Notes under the pieces: generated by a model | What the model was told of the DNA's origin: nothing | Database searches by the model: none | The model's input: the letters and a program-made list of their open reading frames with translations, nothing else | Program-made: the position numbers and the translations under genes | Shown: piece by piece, positions 49,849 through 58,589 of the stretch | How positions within the stretch are numbered: the stretch's first letter is position 1 | How the letters are laid out: each line of letters starts with the position of its first letter | Assembly: GCF_014649115.1 (NCBI RefSeq) | Contig: NZ_BMSK01000006.1 | Location: 287,367 to 351,366 of the forward strand | DNA from: Streptomyces eurythermus | GTDB lineage: Bacteria; Actinomycetota; Actinomycetes; Streptomycetales; Streptomycetaceae | Reading direction: 5' to 3' | DNA: 64,000 nt

Positions 49849-50855
49849 CCGGACGGCCGAGCCCCACCACGGACACCGCCGCCGGCGGCCGGGGAACCCG
49901 GCGTGCCCTGCCGTACGCGGTCCACACCCGGGGACTGACCAAGACCTACCCCGGCGGCCAGGACGCCGTACGGGGCGTGGACCTGACCGTCGCGACCGGC
50001 GAGATGTTCGCCTTCCTCGGCCCCAACGGCGCGGGAAAGTCCACCACCGTGTCCATGCTGTGCGCGCTGAAGAGGCCCAGCGCGGGAGACGCCTGGGTCG
50101 CCGGGGCGAACGTGCTCACCGAGTCCCACCTGGTGCGGCGCCGCGTCGGCGTCCTCTTCCAGCACAGCGCCCTGGAGCCCGACCTGACCTGCGCCCAGAG
50201 CCTGCAACTGCACGCGCGCCTGCACGGTCTGTCCCGCTCCGACGCCCGCTCCCGCACCGGCCAGGTGCTGAGCGCCGCCCGGCTCGCCGAGCACCGGCAC
50301 GCACGGGTGCGCACCCTCTCCGGCGGCATGCGCCGCCGCCTCGACATCGCCCGCGCCCTGCTGCACGAGCCCCGCGTGCTCTTCCTGGACGAACCGACCG
50401 CCGGACTCGACCCGCCCGCCCGCGCCCGGCTGTGGCAGCACCTGCGCCGACTGCGGGAGGACGAGCGCATCACCGTCTTCGTCACCACGCACTACCTGGA
50501 GGAGGCCGAGTACTGCGACCGGCTCGCCATCATCGACCACGGCCGCATCGTCGCCCACGGCACGCCCGCTGGCCTGAAATCCGCCCTCGGGCAGGAGACC
50601 GTACGACTGCGCACCAGCGACAACCGGCGGGCCGCCGCGCTGCTCAGAACCGATCACGGCCGCACCGCCTTCGACGGCTGCGAGGAGGTCACCGTGCCGG
50701 TGACCGACAGCGCCGAGTGGCTGCCCAGGCTGTGCGCCACCCTCGGCGCACACGGCATCCACATCCATAGGGCCACCGCCACCGTGCCGACGCTGGACGA
50801 CGTCTTCTTCCACCACACCGGCCGCCCCTTCGAGCCCGAGAGCGGCACCCCATGA
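49845..50855 (+). CDS. ABC exporter ATPase of the lasso cluster (DrrA-like)
   Basis: 336 residues from ATG 49845 (ATGA overlap with B2). Walker A GPNGAGKSTT, Q-loop LFQHSALEPDLTCAQSLQLH, signature LSGGMRRRLDIARALL, Walker B VLFLDEPTAGLDP, and switch His in VFVTTHYLEEAEYCDRLA. The C-terminal extension (TVPTLDDVFFHHTGRPF) is the DrrA/CcmA-type tail. It pairs with the ABC-2 permease encoded next and should export the lasso peptide and give self-immunity. Many lasso clusters instead use a single-chain ABC protein. Confidence 0.92.
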   Translation: MTGRPSPTTDTAAGGRGTRRALPYAVHTRGLTKTYPGGQDAVRGVDLTVATGEMFAFLGPNGAGKSTTVSMLCALKRPSAGDAWVAGANVLTESHLVRRRVGVLFQHSALEPDLTCAQSLQLHARLHGLSRSDARSRTGQVLSAARLAEHRHARVRTLSGGMRRRLDIARALLHEPRVLFLDEPTAGLDPPARARLWQHLRRLREDERITVFVTTHYLEEAEYCDRLAIIDHGRIVAHGTPAGLKSALGQETVRLRTSDNRRAAALLRTDHGRTAFDGCEEVTVPVTDSAEWLPRLCATLGAHGIHIHRATATVPTLDDVFFHHTGRPFEPESGTP

Positions 50856-51694
50856 CGACGGCACGCGTCCCGTCCAGGGTGAGCCACACCGGGGAGGACG
50901 GCGTGCGTCAGGAACTGCGCGCCGTCCACGCACTCATCACGCGCGACTGGCTACGGCTGGCCGCCAACCCCACGAACACCGTGCTGATGCTCCTGCAGCC
51001 CCTGCTGTTCCTGCTCGCCTTCGGTGGCGGCCTGTCCGCACTCGTCCCCGACAGCGCCGTCGGCGGCCAGTACCGTGCCTTCCTCTATCCCGGCATCCTG
51101 CTCATGGCCATCCAGGCGCCGGCCATCAGCGTGGGCATCCGTCTGATCACCGACCGGTACAACGGCACCATCCGCGAGCTGCTCGTCACCCCCGCCCGCC
51201 GGTCGAGCCTGCTGTGCGGGATCTGCCTCGGCGGCTGTGCCACGGCCACGGCCCAGGGCGCGGTCCTGCTCGCCCTGGCACCGGCCGGCGGACTGCCCTA
51301 CCGGCCCCTGCCGCTCGCCGGCCTCCTCGCGGAACTGGCCCTGGCCGCCTTCACGGTGACCGCGCTCGCCCTCGTACCGGCCGTACACACGCGGCGGCCC
51401 GAGACCTTCAGCACGCTCCTGGCGCTGACCAGCGCCCCCCTGCTCTTCGGATCGGGCGCACTCGTCCCCCTGTCCACCCTGCCCTCCTGGGTGACCACCG
51501 CGGCCGCCCTCAACCCGCTCGCCTACGCCACCGACCTCCTGCGCCGCACCGCGGGCCCCACCACGGCCGCCGGCGTCCACTGGGGCACATGGCAGCCACC
51601 GCCGGCCCTGGAGGCGGGCGTCCTCCTGCTGACCGCGATCACCGCCCTTCTCTGCACGGCCCACCGCTTCGGCCGCACCGACGACATGACGTGA
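50852..51694 (+). CDS. ABC-2 permease of the lasso cluster (DrrB-like)
   Basis: 280 residues, ATGA overlap with the ATPase. Six helices: LMLLQPLLFLLAFGGGLSAL, LYPGILLMAIQAPAISVGIR, LLCGICLGGCATATAQGAVL, LLAELALAAFTVTALALVPA, TLLALTSAPLLFGSGALVPL and LEAGVLLLTAITALLC. The motif LPSWVTTAAALNPLAYATDL between the last helices is typical of ABC-2 permeases. It completes the exporter. It is the last gene of the lasso operon. Confidence 0.9.
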   Translation: MTTARVPSRVSHTGEDGVRQELRAVHALITRDWLRLAANPTNTVLMLLQPLLFLLAFGGGLSALVPDSAVGGQYRAFLYPGILLMAIQAPAISVGIRLITDRYNGTIRELLVTPARRSSLLCGICLGGCATATAQGAVLLALAPAGGLPYRPLPLAGLLAELALAAFTVTALALVPAVHTRRPETFSTLLALTSAPLLFGSGALVPLSTLPSWVTTAAALNPLAYATDLLRRTAGPTTAAGVHWGTWQPPPALEAGVLLLTAITALLCTAHRFGRTDDMT

Positions 51695-51714
51695 CGCCAC
51701 GTTTCTCCGTGACC

Positions 51715-52334
51715 GGGCTTCCGCCAAGTCGGCGGGTACCGACGGAGCACATGCCGGTGACGACGCACACCGGGCAACAGCCGTCGTGCCGCGGCCCGCG
51801 CCTGTCCGTGGCTCATCCGGGGACGGCGACCGGCATGCCCTCCGGCTCGCGCGCCCGGCGCAGCACCTTCGCGGTCCGTACGACCGGGGCGGCCGCGATC
51901 GTCGCCGCCCACTCCGCGGGGCCCTTCTCGCGGGCCGGACCGACCACCACCAGCGTGCCGCCGGGCCGCAGCAACTCGCGCATCCGGACCAGGGCGGCCT
52001 CGAAGCCCATGTGAGGAATCGCGGTCACCGAGCGGATGGAGTCGTACCCCTCGTCCGGCAGATCAGCGGCCAGGAAGTCGCCCTCGACGAAGGTGAGTCG
52101 CGGGTCGTCGGCGGAGAGCTCACGCGCGTGGGCGATCATCCGGGCCGATGTGCCGATCCCCGTGACCCGCTCGGCCCGCCCGGTCGGCTTCCGCGCCGGC
52201 GGACCGTCCCCGCAGCCGACGTCCAGCGCGTCCCCGCGACCATCGGGAACCGCGCGGAGGATGCCCGAGTGCCGGGCGACGTCGGTGTTCCAGTACGGCG
52301 TCGGGCCGGCGTCATCCGACAAGAGAGGCCTCAC
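51715..52334 (-). pseudogene. Frameshifted SAM methyltransferase
   Basis: The frame at 51813-52334 starts like a normal methyltransferase (LDVGCGDG at residues 38-45, DEGYDSIRSVTAIPHMGFEA, ELLRPGGTLVVVG) but stops at 173 residues instead of about 240. The missing C-terminus, with RAAARRLLPGVRRHRHVLRR followed by YPPTWRKP, is readable in another frame at about 51810-51715. The SAM-contacting acidic residue after TGI is also changed to Gly. The gene is therefore probably dead. It faces the lasso operon tail to tail, so it is unlikely to modify the peptide. Confidence 0.75.
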
Positions 52335-52391
52335 CGGGAGCGGCGAGCACAGGGTGGCGGTGATGTCGACCAGCGGCTGTGACAGCCGGGT

Positions 52392-53030
52392 TCAGCCGTG
52401 GGTCAGCGCCGGCGTGTACGTGTGGTCGCCCAGGGCGCGGTGGACCAGTTCGAGCACCATGGCGGTCACCCGGCGCTCGTCGAGGCCGGTCCTGTCGTCC
52501 TCCTGGCCGATGAGGTCGTCCAGCAGGCCGTCGGACGCGTGGTAGGCCATGCGGAACGCCACGCGGGTGTCGCCGGCCCGGAACGCCCCGGCGTCCGTGC
52601 CCTCTTCGACGAACGCGCACATCAGGTCGATGACCCGCTGGTTGGCCTGCCGGCACAGCTCCAGGGCCTTGGCGTTGGCCGAGCCGTAGACGATCCGGTG
52701 CAGCTCGGCGTTCGCGATGGCGTGCCGGACGAGGGCGCTCATCACCCGGTCGATGGTGGGCCACCAGTCGTCGCTCTCGTCCAGGATCTCCTGCGCGGTG
52801 GAGACGATGGCGTCGACATAGCGCTCCCACAGCGCGCCGAGCAGGTGGTCCTTGGACTCGAAGTACAGGTAGAAGGTGCCCTTGCCGATCTCGGCCGCGT
52901 CCGCGAGTTCGGAGATGGTGGCGCGTTCGAAGCCCGTTGTGCCGAACACGCGTTGCCCTGCGCGCAGGATGTCGTCCCTGCGGTCGTCGGGGCTCTTGGT
53001 GACTCGCTTCCTCCGCGTCGTCGCCGGCAT
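52392..53030 (-). CDS. TetR-family repressor of the divergent MFS gene
   Basis: 212 residues from ATG 53030 with GGAGG; a GTG two codons earlier is closer to the ribosome site. HTH: DDILRAGQRVFGTTGFERAT, then AAEIGKGTFYLYFESKDHLL. The C-terminal domain is of the AcrR type (ANAELHRIVYGSANAKALEL). Three palindromic operators lie between it and a divergent exporter, so it very likely represses both. Confidence 0.88.
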   Translation of the reverse strand: MPATTRRKRVTKSPDDRRDDILRAGQRVFGTTGFERATISELADAAEIGKGTFYLYFESKDHLLGALWERYVDAIVSTAQEILDESDDWWPTIDRVMSALVRHAIANAELHRIVYGSANAKALELCRQANQRVIDLMCAFVEEGTDAGAFRAGDTRVAFRMAYHASDGLLDDLIGQEDDRTGLDERRVTAMVLELVHRALGDHTYTPALTHG

Positions 53031-53085
53031 GCCCACCTCCGTTCACGCGGTGTCGTGGAGCCCTGTAGGGGCTGCCCAATATATC

Positions 53086-53150
53086 TGACCGCCGGTCGGT
53101 TCCCTTCCGTTGACTGACCGTCGGTCATTTGTTTGACTGACCGCCGGTCA
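53086..53150. promoter_or_regulatory. Three TGACCG-N-CGGTCA operators
   Basis: 13-bp palindromes at 53086-53098 (last base changed), 53115-53127 and 53138-53150; centres are 29 and 23 bp apart. TATATT (leftward -10, 53083-53078) borders the first. TTGACT elements (possible rightward -35 for the exporter) flank the second and third. This is a typical TetR repressor array between a regulator and its pump. Confidence 0.82.
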
Positions 53151-53197
53151 CGAACGCCTGGCCGACGCACCACGACGACGCACCCGAGGACCACGAG

Positions 53198-54430
53198 ATG
53201 ACCACGCAAGGCATGACAACCCCTGCGGAACCCAAGACCGCCCCGCGGAGCCCGGCCCGCTTCTGGGCCACCGCCTATACGCTCTTCTGCCTGCTCACCG
53301 GCACCAACCTGCCCACGCCCCTGTACCGAGGCTACGAGCGGGAGTTCGGCTTCTCCCCGCTCGTGGTCACGCTGATCTTCGCGGTGTACGTGGCCTCGCT
53401 GATCCCCTCCTTACTGATCGCCGGCCCGCTGTCCGACTCCGTGGGGCGCCGCGCCGTACTCCTGCCGGCCGTGGTACTGGCCGCCCTCGGCTCGCTCGCC
53501 TTCGCGCTCGCCGACGGCGTCGGCCGGCTCTTCGCCGCCCGCCTGCTCCAGGGCCTCGCCGTGGGTGCCGCCTCCGGCGCGCTCACCGCGGCACTGACCG
53601 AGCTGGAACCCCGTGGCGACCGGGGCCGGGCCGCGCTGGTGTCCACGGTCGCCTCCGTCGGCGGGCTGGGGGCGGGCCCCCTGATCGCGGGCCTGCTCGC
53701 CGAGTACGCCCCCTGGCCCTACGTCCTGCCCTACGCCCTGGAGATCGTGCTGCTGGTCCCCGCGGCCATCACCATGGTCACCCTTCCCGTCACCCGTCCC
53801 ACCACCCGCTGGCGCCCGCGCCGCCCCACCGTCCCGGCGTCGATGCGCGGGCTGTTCCTCTCCAGCGGCACGGCGAGCTTCCTCGCCTTCTCCGTGACCG
53901 GCCTCTTCCTGAGCCTGGTGCCGACCTACGTCACGAAACTCTCCGGCAGCGACAACCTCGCCCTGGCCGGCGGCGCCGTCACACTGATGCTCGCCTGCTC
54001 CGTACTCGCCCAGATCGCGGCGGCGGGGCGCCGGGCACTCGGCATCCAGCTCACCGGCCTGGTCGTGCTGGCCGCGGGCCTGGTGCTGCTGGCCGCGGCC
54101 GGTGGTCTCTCCTCCCTGCCGCTGCTGCTGGCAGCCACCGTCGTCGGCGGCGCCGGGCAGGGACTGGCCTTTCTCGGCGCCGTCACCGAGATCAACCGGG
54201 CCGCCCCCCAGGGCAGGCACGCGGACGTACTCTCCAGCTTCTACGTCGTCGTCTACCTCGGCGTGGGCGTCCCCGTCATCGGCGTCGGCCTCCTGGCCAC
54301 GACCACCGGTCTGCTGACGGCCGTGCAAGTCTTCGCCGCCCTGGTGTCCGCGCTGTGCCTGCTGGACGCGGCCGTCCTCTTCCGCAGGCACATGACCGGG
54401 TCTGGAAACAAGGACGGGGAACAGGGTTGA
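53198..54430 (+). CDS. MFS transporter with a TTA codon
   Basis: 410 residues from ATG 53198, with GAGGA upstream. Twelve helices. The first loop reads TNLPTPLYRGYEREFGFSPL, typical of a DHA1-like group of actinobacterial exporters, followed by GPLSDSVGRRAVLLPAVVLA (motif A). Codon 72 is TTA (53411-53413), so full expression may need the bldA tRNA. It is controlled by the divergent TetR with three operators. The substrate is unknown. Confidence 0.87.
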   Translation: MTTQGMTTPAEPKTAPRSPARFWATAYTLFCLLTGTNLPTPLYRGYEREFGFSPLVVTLIFAVYVASLIPSLLIAGPLSDSVGRRAVLLPAVVLAALGSLAFALADGVGRLFAARLLQGLAVGAASGALTAALTELEPRGDRGRAALVSTVASVGGLGAGPLIAGLLAEYAPWPYVLPYALEIVLLVPAAITMVTLPVTRPTTRWRPRRPTVPASMRGLFLSSGTASFLAFSVTGLFLSLVPTYVTKLSGSDNLALAGGAVTLMLACSVLAQIAAAGRRALGIQLTGLVVLAAGLVLLAAAGGLSSLPLLLAATVVGGAGQGLAFLGAVTEINRAAPQGRHADVLSSFYVVVYLGVGVPVIGVGLLATTTGLLTAVQVFAALVSALCLLDAAVLFRRHMTGSGNKDGEQG

Positions 54431-54440
54431 GTCCTGCCTC

Positions 54441-55134
54441 ATGACCCAGTACGTCAAGACTTTCCATGCCCTGGAGATCGGTGACGGTGGCGACGGGCGA
54501 TGGGCCGAGCGGGTCCGGCCGGCCATGGCGGGCGCGGCGGACTGGCTGACCGAGGAGGGGAGGACTCCCGAGGTGCGGCCCGTGCCCGGCGGCTCTTCGA
54601 GGAGCACATGCCCGAACTCGTCCCGGCACTCGACCGGCTCGCCGGCCAACTGCCCTCACCCGAGGCCGGAACTCTTCTCACCATGGCAGCGGTGCGGCCG
54701 TTCTTCTCCGGCCGCACCCAGATCGGCCGCGACGGCACCCTGCTCAGGAACTACGACTAGGCTCCCGAACACTGCGAAGGCACCATCGTCTCCTCCCACC
54801 TCCTGCGCCCCGTGATCGGCATGCGGGAGGCCGGGTGGGGGCTGCTGGACGGCATGAACGACGCGGGCCTCGCGGTGTCGCTCACCTTCGGCGGGCGGTA
54901 CGTCCACGGACGGGGATTCGCCCTCCCCCTGGTGCTGCGCCATCTGCTGGAGACCTGCCGGACTGTCGACGAGGCGCTGGGCAGACTGCGCACGATACCC
55001 ATTGCGATTCCGCAGAACGTCACCCTCGTCGACCCGGACCGGACCGCAGCTGGAAGCACTCCTTCGACGCCTTCTCCCCGGGTACCCTCACCGTCACCCT
55101 GGGGCTCCCGGACGAGGGGAGCGACGACAGCTGA
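54441..55134 (+). pseudogene. Decayed C45-family (penicillin-acyltransferase-like) gene
   Basis: Pieces of one protein are spread over frames: MTQYVKTFHALEIGDGGDGR (54441), then a frameshift near 54575, EHMPELVPALDRLAGQLPSP and IGRDGTLLRNYD, a TAG stop at 54758 where the family has Tyr (NYDY), then EGTIVSSHLLRPVIGM and GWGLLDGMNDAGLAVSLTFG in the same frame, and finally WKHSFDAFSPGTLTVTLG in another frame after about 55045. The middle of the C-terminal half is missing, so there is also a large internal deletion. The intact family are N-terminal-nucleophile amidohydrolases related to acyl-CoA:6-APA acyltransferase. Confidence 0.8.
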
Positions 55135-55238
55135 CGGGGCGCCCGCCGGCGCGGTGACCGTAGCGCCGCCGTGACCGCCCGCACGTGACGATGTTCCTCC
55201 GTGCCCTCCGTGAACGGGCGGCTCCGGCCCACGAGTTG

Positions 55239-56747
55239 TCAGCGATGCGCTGACCGGCGTTCGTACACGATCACCCTGCGGCCGCGGGTCTGCTTGTCGG
55301 CCACCGGAACGAAGTACCGGTGCAGGACGGCGGTCTTCGTCCTCTCCCGGGCGGCTGCCACCGGGCGGGCCGCCGGAGCCGCGTCCGTCACCAGGAGGAC
55401 TCGCTGTTCGGCGAGGAGCGCGGCGCGTATGCGCTCCGGTTCGGTCTCGACACCTTTGAGAGTGCCGGACCTCTCCGGGGACTCCGCCAGCGCTATGTCC
55501 CGCAGGCCCGCGAAGGCGTCCGGGGTGACGGACTTGGTGTCCCTGCGGTCTGCGGGTACGAAGAGAACCGCGTCCCCGGGCCGCTTCAGGTGCCGTATGT
55601 CCGAGGCGACCGCCAGGACGTCGTCCACTCTGCTCGCCGGGGACCGCTTGGCCAGTGACTGCGGCAGCAGGGCCGGCACGGCCACGGCGAGCGTGACGGG
55701 GAGGATCCACCTCGACGCCCTCGGGAAGCGGGGCCTGGCGGCCCGTATCGCCGCGCCGACGGCCGTACCGATCAGGAGCGCCAGCCCCAGCATGCTGTAG
55801 AGGATGTAGCGGTCCAGGAAGATCGGCTGGATCAAGGACAGGGAGGCGAGGCCGAGTTGGGGCACCGCGAGCAGCGGCAGCCCTACGGCCGCCGCCGATG
55901 GACGGCCTGCCCGCGGCCGGTCCGGCAGCGCGCCGGCGCCGCCGATCGCCAGGAGAACCGCCGGGCCGATCAGCATGTGCCAGGACAGTGGCGGGATCCA
56001 GGCCACCTGCCCGGACTGGCCCCGGCTGAACAGGATCAGCGGCAGCACTCCGGCTGTGGCACACCCGGCCGCCACCGCCCAGCGGGCAAGGACCGCGCGC
56101 TCGGCCCGGGTCCAGAGCAAGGTGGCCAGATGCGCCGCGAGGATCATGAGCGAGAGCCAGTTCAGCAGGCCGGTGAGGAGGACAGTGGTGCCGTAGGCAG
56201 CCCAATGGTGTGTCCGGGCGGGTCTTTGGAGGACGGTGGTGAGGAGCAGGGTGGAGATCGCCGCGCCGGCCGCCACCAGTGCGTACGACCGGCCCTCCTG
56301 GAGATGGAACTGCACGGCCGGCAGCAGCCCGAACGCCATGCCGCCGGCCAGGCCCGCCCACCTGCCCGCCAGTCGGCGGCCGATGACGGCCACGCAAGCC
56401 GCCGCGACCGCTGTGGCCAGCACCGATGGCAGCCGCAGGGTCGTGGTGCCGGGGCCGAAACACGTGAACAGCACGTGCATCAGCAGGTAATAGAGCCCAT
56501 GGACCACGTCGATGTTCGCCAACAGGGGCCATATCTCCGCCGTCGAGCGCTGGGCCACCTGCCAGGTCGCGGCCTCGTCCCGCCACACACTGTCCTGCCG
56601 CGACAGCCCCCACAGGCCGAAGGCGCACGTCCACAGCATCGGCAGCAGCCACACGACAGCCGTGCGTAACGAGGGAGTCGGCGCCGCACGTGGTGCCCCG
56701 GCCAGGGAAGGTGGGAGTGCGGTGTCCGACGTGCGGCCAGGTGACAT
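55239..56747 (-). CDS. GT-C (ArnT/PMT-like) membrane glycosyltransferase-like protein with a TTA codon
   Basis: 502 residues, ATG 56747. About eleven membrane helices follow a loop with the acidic motif WRDEAATWQVAQRS, the GT-C catalytic pattern after helix one, then VHGLYYLLMHVLF. These polyprenyl-phosphate-sugar-using enzymes act on the outer face of the membrane. The last 130 residues form a soluble domain (DAVLFVPADRRDTKSVTPDA). One codon near residue 29 is TTA (56669-56667). It stands alone; the acceptor is unknown. Confidence 0.85.
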   Translation of the reverse strand: MSPGRTSDTALPPSLAGAPRAAPTPSLRTAVVWLLPMLWTCAFGLWGLSRQDSVWRDEAATWQVAQRSTAEIWPLLANIDVVHGLYYLLMHVLFTCFGPGTTTLRLPSVLATAVAAACVAVIGRRLAGRWAGLAGGMAFGLLPAVQFHLQEGRSYALVAAGAAISTLLLTTVLQRPARTHHWAAYGTTVLLTGLLNWLSLMILAAHLATLLWTRAERAVLARWAVAAGCATAGVLPLILFSRGQSGQVAWIPPLSWHMLIGPAVLLAIGGAGALPDRPRAGRPSAAAVGLPLLAVPQLGLASLSLIQPIFLDRYILYSMLGLALLIGTAVGAAIRAARPRFPRASRWILPVTLAVAVPALLPQSLAKRSPASRVDDVLAVASDIRHLKRPGDAVLFVPADRRDTKSVTPDAFAGLRDIALAESPERSGTLKGVETEPERIRAALLAEQRVLLVTDAAPAARPVAAARERTKTAVLHRYFVPVADKQTRGRRVIVYERRSAHR

Positions 56748-56844
56748 GAGGAGAGGCTCCCGAAGCGGTTGTCCATGAGGGTTGACGGCCGGAAGTCACC
56801 TCCCGGCCGTCAACCGTATCCCGCCCCGGGTGAAGCCCTGAGTG

Positions 56845-57702
56845 CTAGGTGACGGGGGAGTCCGCGGATGTCCGGGTGCGGGGAGCGGCCTGGTAGGAGG
56901 CCAGCAGACGGAGCTTCTCGTCGTTGTCGCTGTCGCGGTCGGCGTGGTAGAGGACGAGGAGCAGACCGGGCGATCCGGAGACCAGGAGCTTCTCCCGGTT
57001 CAGCGTGATTGCGCCGACGTGCGGATGGTCGAGCGTGACGGACGCGCCCTCGCGGGCGTGCACGTCATGGCGTGCCCACAGCCGGCGGAACCGGTCGCTC
57101 GTGAGGGAGAGTTCGCCCACCAGCTCGATGAACCGAGGATCGTCGGTGTCCGTGCCGACCGACTCGCGGAACCCGGCTACCAGACTGCCGGTGGCCTCCT
57201 CCCAAGCGGGGTAGAGGGACCGCTCGGCCGGATCGAGGAACACGTCCCGCAGCCGGTTGCGGCCGGCCACCAGCCGGGGCGAGAGCGCCGTCGCCAGCGG
57301 GTTCGCCGCCAGTACGTCGAAGTAGCGGCCTTCGACGAACGCCGGCTGCGTCAGCGAGTCCAGGAGCCCCCGGATCCCGGCGGGCACGACCTCCTTGCGG
57401 GGCCGGCGGCGGCCGCGGCGGGGACTGTCGGAGCCCAGTCCGAGCAGATAGGCGGTCCCCGCGTCATCGAGCCGCAGCACCCGGGCGAGCGCCTCGAGCA
57501 CCTGGACGGAAGGGTTGCGGTCGCGGCCCTGTTCCAGGCGCAGGTAATAGTCGGCACTGATACCGGCGAGCATCGCGACCTCCTCGCGGCGCAGACCGGG
57601 AACGCGGCGGACACCGAGCTGCGGCAGACCGACACTCTCCGGCGTGACGAGTTCGCGGCGGGCGCGCAGGTACTCGCCGAGCATGTTCGTGTGGCGGGTC
57701 AT
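56845..57702 (-). CDS. XRE-family regulator with MmyB-like sensor domain
   Basis: 285 residues. HTH: LGEYLRARRELVTPESVGLP, VPGLRREEVAMLAGISADYY, LRLEQGRDRNPSVQVLEAL. The C-terminal part (VLAANPLATALSPRLVAGRN, YPAWEEATGSLVAGFRESVG, HPHVGAITLNREKLLVSG) is the MmyB-like ligand-binding domain. Regulators of this type commonly sit next to and control an SDR oxidoreductase, as here. TACGCT ends six bases before the ATG, so a leaderless mRNA is possible. Confidence 0.9.
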   Translation of the reverse strand: MTRHTNMLGEYLRARRELVTPESVGLPQLGVRRVPGLRREEVAMLAGISADYYLRLEQGRDRNPSVQVLEALARVLRLDDAGTAYLLGLGSDSPRRGRRRPRKEVVPAGIRGLLDSLTQPAFVEGRYFDVLAANPLATALSPRLVAGRNRLRDVFLDPAERSLYPAWEEATGSLVAGFRESVGTDTDDPRFIELVGELSLTSDRFRRLWARHDVHAREGASVTLDHPHVGAITLNREKLLVSGSPGLLLVLYHADRDSDNDEKLRLLASYQAAPRTRTSADSPVT

Positions 57703-57837
57703 GCAGCGAGCGTAGGCGGATCCTCGGACACGTGCCTGGTCCTGTCACCCCCAGGATCACGAGGGCCCTGTCCCGCTGCCGTGCCGGGGCGAAGGATCGA
57801 CCCCGAGCTGGTTCAGCGACGAGAGGAAGCAACCGAC

Positions 57838-58554
57838 ATGACCGTGACAACCGACACGACCGTGACACTCGTCACCGGAGCGAACAAGGGAATCGGACGC
57901 GAGACCGCCCGTCGGCTGATCAAGGAAGGGCACACCGTCTACATCGGGGCACGCAGCGTGGAGCGCGGGCAGGCCGCGGCGGCCGAGCTGGGCGCCCGGT
58001 TCGTACGCCTCGACGTCACCGACGACGCATCGGTCCAGGCAGCCATGCGGCTGATCGAGGAGCGCGAGGGCCGCCTCGACGTCCTCGTCAACAACGCCGG
58101 CATCGCGGACCACACCCTCGGCACCGACGGGGTCACCGCCCAGAGCGCGCACACCGTGTTCGAGACCAACGTCGTCGGCGTCGTCCGGGTCACCCAGGCC
58201 GCGCTCCCGCTGCTGCGGGCGTCGGACAACCCGGTCGTGGTGAACGTCTCCAGCGCACTCGGCTCGTTCTGGGCGGTCACCAACCCCGAGCGCCGCCAGT
58301 CGCACTACGCCTTCATCGTCTACGGGGCGAGCAAGGCGGCCGTGTCCATGCTCACCGTCCAATACGCCAAGGCACTGCCGGGCTTCAAGGTCAACGCCGT
58401 CGAACCCGGCTTCACCGCCACCGACTTCACCGCGGACTTCCCGGGCGGGCGACCCGTGGAAGAGAGCGCCGAAGTCGTCGTACGCATGGCCACCCTCGGC
58501 AAGGACGGCCCCACCGGCACGTTCCAGGAGGACGGCGGCGAGCTGCCCTGGTAG
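57838..58554 (+). CDS. SDR-family oxidoreductase
   Basis: 238 residues from ATG 57838 with GAGAGGAAG. Cofactor motif TGANKGIGRETARRLIKEGH (residues 14-33), NNAGIADHT, catalytic Ser in NVSSALGSFWAV, and YxxxK in FIVYGASKAAVSMLT. This is a classical SDR close to carbonyl-reductase-like proteins. It has no Rossmann Asp at the end of strand 2 (IGARSVERGQ instead), which favours NADPH. It is divergent from an XRE/MmyB regulator that probably controls it. Confidence 0.9.
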   Translation: MTVTTDTTVTLVTGANKGIGRETARRLIKEGHTVYIGARSVERGQAAAAELGARFVRLDVTDDASVQAAMRLIEEREGRLDVLVNNAGIADHTLGTDGVTAQSAHTVFETNVVGVVRVTQAALPLLRASDNPVVVNVSSALGSFWAVTNPERRQSHYAFIVYGASKAAVSMLTVQYAKALPGFKVNAVEPGFTATDFTADFPGGRPVEESAEVVVRMATLGKDGPTGTFQEDGGELPW

Positions 58555-58589
58555 CTCCGCACCGTCCCCCGCCAGGCCGGTGACCGGCG

